Source of the DNA: Bacteroides sp.
GTDB taxonomy: Bacteria; Bacteroidota; Bacteroidia; Bacteroidales; Bacteroidaceae
Assembly: GCA_019412865.1 (NCBI GenBank)
Contig: DXOJ01000422.1
Location: 1 to 9,174, forward strand
DNA length: 9,174 nt
Direction: 5' to 3'
Shown here piece by piece: positions 5,973 to 9,174 of this stretch. Both the position numbers and the translations under genes were made by a program. Numbering within the stretch: position 1 is the stretch's first letter; every line of letters begins with the position of its first letter. The notes beneath the pieces are model-generated. The model did no database searches. It was given only the letters and a program-made list of their open reading frames with translations, and was not told the DNA's origin.

Positions 5973-8900
5973 ATGGGAAAACAGTCGGTTTTTATTCTAT
6001 TATTTTTTCTTAATCTGTTGATACATAACGCTTATGCTTATAATTTGAAGCAAGTTGCAGATAAAGAGTATATGTCTAATAGTTCGATTACATCTCTGTG
6101 CCAGGATGAGCGTGGATTGATGTGGATCGGGACCTGCGACGGACTGAATATTTATGATGGACAGGAGATTGAGGAATTTAAGACTCGTGACAAGGAGGAT
6201 TACTTATCTGGTAATCTGATTGACAATATTGTGTATACGGGTGAAGATATTTACTGGATTCAAACCTACTATGGGTTGAACCGTTTGAACCGGAAAACCA
6301 ATACAATCACTCACTATAATGAATTTCAGAAACTCTTCTTTATGAATAAGGATAGTCATGGCAATCTGTTCATTATCCAGGATAGTAACTGCATCTATTA
6401 TTATCATAAAAAAGAAGGAGTCTTCAAGAAAATCAATATCACGGGAATCCCGATTTCCGATATCGTAAACTTCTTTATCGATGGTAACAACCGGATGTGG
6501 GTAGTCATGAAAGGATACAACCGCTGTTATGACATACAGCAGGAAGCCGCATCGGGAGATATCACCCTGTTACCCCAGAAAACAAACCTGATTTATCAGA
6601 CTTCCTTGATTTATTGTTTCAATGACGAGCAATCTCTTTATTACATAGACAAGGAATTTAATTTTTATGCTTTCCATATTCCGACCCAGAAGAATGAATT
6701 TATTGCCAATCTGGGTAGGGAAATACAGGAACGTGGCAAAATTTCGTCCATCGTTCATTATCATAACAGCTATTTTGTGGGCTTTTTGATGGATGGTATT
6801 CTCCTGTTGGAGAAACAGAAGGAGACAGAGCATTATCAAATTCAGTCGTTACCTATCAACAGCGGTGTATTCTGTCTCAAGAAAGACCGTTTTCAGGATG
6901 TTGTCTGGATTGGTACTGACGGGCAGGGCGTTTATCTTTATTCGAACCCGCTTTATTCTATCAAATCAATGGTGCTTAGCAATTACACCGAGAAAATAGA
7001 ACGCCCCGTGCGTGCCATCTATCTTGATGATGAACGTACTTTCTGGGTGGGAACCAAAGGAAACGGAATTCTTAAAATCTATGATTACGAATTCGATAAA
7101 AACATCTCCGACTGCCGGGCAGAGGTGTTGACTACCTCTAATAGTGCTTTGAGTAGTAATGCCGTTTATTGTTTTGCCAAGAGCCACCGGAATTTGCTTT
7201 GGATAGGAGATGAAGAAGGATTAACTTATTATTCATATCGGGAAAAACGTATCAAGAGTATACCGATACGGATCGGTAACGAAGATTTTAAATACATCCA
7301 TGACATTTACGAAACAGCAGATTCCGAACTGTGGCTGGCGAGTGTCGGCATGGGAGTGGTGAAGGCTCGTATTGCCGGAACACCGGACAATCCGGTGATT
7401 GTGGATGCGCAACGTTACGTCATCAATGACGGCGAACTGGGATCGAACTATTTCTTTACTATTTATGCAGAGAATGAAGCCAACTTGTTGTTTGGTAATA
7501 AAGGATATGGGGTGTTCCGTTATAACGAAACGACGAACGGCCTGGAACCGGTGTCTACTCATAAATACGAAAACATGACCCTGAATAATATTCTCGCCAT
7601 CAGTAAAGACAGCAGCAATAACTATCTTTTTGGAACGAGCTACGGATTGATAAAATACACTTCGGAAACTTCTTATCAGCTCTTCAATGCCAAGAATGGT
7701 TTCCTGAATAATACCATTCATGCAATTCTTAGAAACTCGTCCGACAACTTCTGGTTGAGCACCAATCTCGGATTAATCAATTTCGATACGAAACGGAATG
7801 TCTTTCGTTCGTATGGCTTTGGAGATGGTTTAAAAGTGGTAGAGTTTAGTGACGGTGCCGCTTTTCGGGATTCCCGGACTGGTACTCTGTTCTTTGGCGG
7901 AATCAATGGAGTCGTAGCTATCCGGGCGGATGGCCGTCCGGAGCAGCTTTATATGCCTCCTGTTTATTTTGATAAGCTATCTATCTTCGGTGAACAATAC
8001 AATCTGGGCGAATTTCTCACCCGGAAAAAAGAAACTGAAGTCTTGAATTTGCAGTATGACCAGAATTTCTTTTCTGTTTCATTTGCCTCTGTGGATTATC
8101 TGAATGGTAATAACTGTACCTATTTTTATAAACTGAAAGGATTGAGTGACCAATGGGTAAACAATGGTTCGGAAAGCGGAGTCTCTTTTACGAATATGGC
8201 TCCCGGCGAATATACCTTACTGGTGAAATATTACAATAGTGTTTTTGATAAAGAGAGTGATGTCTATTCCCTGGTCATTCGTATAGGCGATCCGTGGTAT
8301 GCTTCCTGGTGGGCTTATTTGATTTATGCCTTCTGTCTGCTTTTACTGGCAGCCTTATTGATACGTTCCTTTATCCTGCGCTCCAAACGTAAAAAGCAGG
8401 AATTGCTGAACGAGATAGAGAAACGCCATCAAAAGAATGTCTTTGAGTCCAAACTTCGTTTCTTTACCAATATCGCACATGAATTTTGTACTCCGCTGAC
8501 TTTGATTTATGGTCCTTGCGGACGAATCCTTTCATCGAAAGGACTTAGTAAATTTGTCGTAGACTACGTACAGATGATTCAGACGAATGCGGAGCGTCTC
8601 AACAACCTGATTCATGAATTGATCGAATTCCGTCGGATTGAAACGGGAAACAGGGAAGTACGGATTGAGTCATTGAATGTGTCTTCCATTGTGAAAGGAA
8701 TAGCCAAAACGTTTGTCGAGATGGCTAAATCCAGAAACATCACTTTCTTGAGCAAGATACCCGAGCAGGTGATGTGGAACTCGGACAAAGGATTCCTGAA
8801 TACGATTATTATTAATCTGATTTCTAATGCCTTTAAATATACTCCCGACGGACAAAGTATCAAGATTGAAGTGGATACGAGCGGGGAAAACATGCTGACG

Positions 8901-9174
8901 CTTCGTGTAGCGAATGAAGGAAGTACCATCAAGGAAAAGGATTTTCAGTATATTTTTAACCGGTATGCCATTTTGGATAATTTCGAGAATCAGGATGAAA
9001 AGAACTTTTCACGGAACGGCCTGGGACTAGCCATCTCTTATAATATGGCAAAGTTGCTGAATGGTACGTTGAAAGTGGAAAATACTCCTGACGGATGGGT
9101 GATGTTTACACTGACCTTGCCGATCGTGGAACTGACTACCGGAGTGTCGGAAACCAAGCGGCTCACAGCGGAAT
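5973..9174 (+). CDS. Hybrid two-component system sensor/regulator (HTCS), C-terminus outside window
   Basis: The frame is open for 1067 codons from the ATG at 5973 to the right edge. An in-frame TAA at 5964-5966 rules out an earlier start. Residues 1-22 are a signal peptide ending A-Y-A. Residues 23 to about 690 carry Reg_prop beta-propeller repeats with recurring W-I/V-G-T-type strands at W51, W95, W176, W312, W358, W410, W454 and W594, plus degenerate copies. A Y_Y_Y domain spans about 695-765 and a membrane helix about 779-800. HisKA follows with the phospho-accepting H836 in HEFCTP (836-841), then HATPase_c with N-box NLISNAFKY (948-956), G1-like NEGSTI (981-986) and G2 GLGLA (1016-1020). 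The family adds a receiver and an AraC-type DNA-binding domain, expected past the edge. Such proteins bind a glycan fragment in the periplasm and activate their PUL, here the adjacent mannan genes. Two oddities are Cys839, where Arg or Lys is usual in the H-box, and the G1 box, which lacks the usual Asp and second Gly. Confidence 0.97.
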   Translation, partial: MGKQSVFILLFFLNLLIHNAYAYNLKQVADKEYMSNSSITSLCQDERGLMWIGTCDGLNIYDGQEIEEFKTRDKEDYLSGNLIDNIVYTGEDIYWIQTYYGLNRLNRKTNTITHYNEFQKLFFMNKDSHGNLFIIQDSNCIYYYHKKEGVFKKINITGIPISDIVNFFIDGNNRMWVVMKGYNRCYDIQQEAASGDITLLPQKTNLIYQTSLIYCFNDEQSLYYIDKEFNFYAFHIPTQKNEFIANLGREIQERGKISSIVHYHNSYFVGFLMDGILLLEKQKETEHYQIQSLPINSGVFCLKKDRFQDVVWIGTDGQGVYLYSNPLYSIKSMVLSNYTEKIERPVRAIYLDDERTFWVGTKGNGILKIYDYEFDKNISDCRAEVLTTSNSALSSNAVYCFAKSHRNLLWIGDEEGLTYYSYREKRIKSIPIRIGNEDFKYIHDIYETADSELWLASVGMGVVKARIAGTPDNPVIVDAQRYVINDGELGSNYFFTIYAENEANLLFGNKGYGVFRYNETTNGLEPVSTHKYENMTLNNILAISKDSSNNYLFGTSYGLIKYTSETSYQLFNAKNGFLNNTIHAILRNSSDNFWLSTNLGLINFDTKRNVFRSYGFGDGLKVVEFSDGAAFRDSRTGTLFFGGINGVVAIRADGRPEQLYMPPVYFDKLSIFGEQYNLGEFLTRKKETEVLNLQYDQNFFSVSFASVDYLNGNNCTYFYKLKGLSDQWVNNGSESGVSFTNMAPGEYTLLVKYYNSVFDKESDVYSLVIRIGDPWYASWWAYLIYAFCLLLLAALLIRSFILRSKRKKQELLNEIEKRHQKNVFESKLRFFTNIAHEFCTPLTLIYGPCGRILSSKGLSKFVVDYVQMIQTNAERLNNLIHELIEFRRIETGNREVRIESLNVSSIVKGIAKTFVEMAKSRNITFLSKIPEQVMWNSDKGFLNTIIINLISNAFKYTPDGQSIKIEVDTSGENMLTLRVANEGSTIKEKDFQYIFNRYAILDNFENQDEKNFSRNGLGLAISYNMAKLLNGTLKVENTPDGWVMFTLTLPIVELTTGVSETKRLTAE

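Noticed and set aside
5824..6021. Small plus-strand frame overlapping the HTCS start
   Set aside because: It runs through the promoter region and out of frame into the HTCS gene, which has a strong signal peptide and start. It has no domain of its own.
7233..7721. Minus-strand frames inside the HTCS gene (also 6204-6407, 6570-6839, 6966-7187, 7718-7906, 8612-8932)
   Set aside because: The plus strand encodes continuous Reg_prop repeats and kinase motifs. These are antisense shadows.

Overview
The window looks like chromosomal DNA from a gut Bacteroides (Bacteroidota), most likely B. thetaiotaomicron or a close relative. The evidence is: a hybrid two-component sensor (HTCS) with a beta-propeller periplasmic domain; a neighbouring run of glycoside hydrolases with signal peptides; gene starts with AT-rich leaders and no Shine-Dalgarno; and promoter-like TAnnTTTG elements. 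It is part of a polysaccharide utilisation locus (PUL) for yeast-type alpha-mannan.

Layout. Four genes lie on the minus strand and read leftward as one tight cassette with gaps of 45-60 bp: GH92 alpha-mannosidase (5762-3480), an endonuclease/exonuclease/phosphatase (EEP) family lipoprotein (3426-2476), GH76 endo-alpha-1,6-mannanase (2430-1273), and GH125 exo-alpha-1,6-mannosidase (1212 to the left edge, C-terminus outside the window). A 210-bp divergent intergenic region (5763-5972) holds candidate promoters for both directions and several inverted repeats. The HTCS gene runs rightward from 5973 and leaves the window just after its kinase domain. Its expected receiver and AraC-type DNA-binding domains would lie beyond the right edge.

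How it works together. GH92 would strip terminal alpha-linked mannose side chains, GH76 would cut the exposed alpha-1,6 backbone internally, and GH125 would take single mannoses from the resulting alpha-1,6 oligomers. The EEP protein is plausibly a phosphoesterase for the phosphate groups of phosphomannan, but its substrate is unproven from sequence. All four proteins have export signals and none shows an obvious surface-export signal, which fits breakdown in the periplasm. The HTCS would sense a mannan fragment in the periplasm and activate the locus.

From memory, gene order and families match the B. thetaiotaomicron locus called MAN-PUL2 (around BT3781-BT3786), so this is most likely a known type of system rather than a new one. 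The points most worth a second look are the undefined EEP lipoprotein, a cysteine in the kinase H-box of the HTCS, and the nested inverted repeats in the divergent promoter region. No RNA genes, mobile elements or CRISPR arrays were seen, and no stretch over 300 bases lacks a gene.
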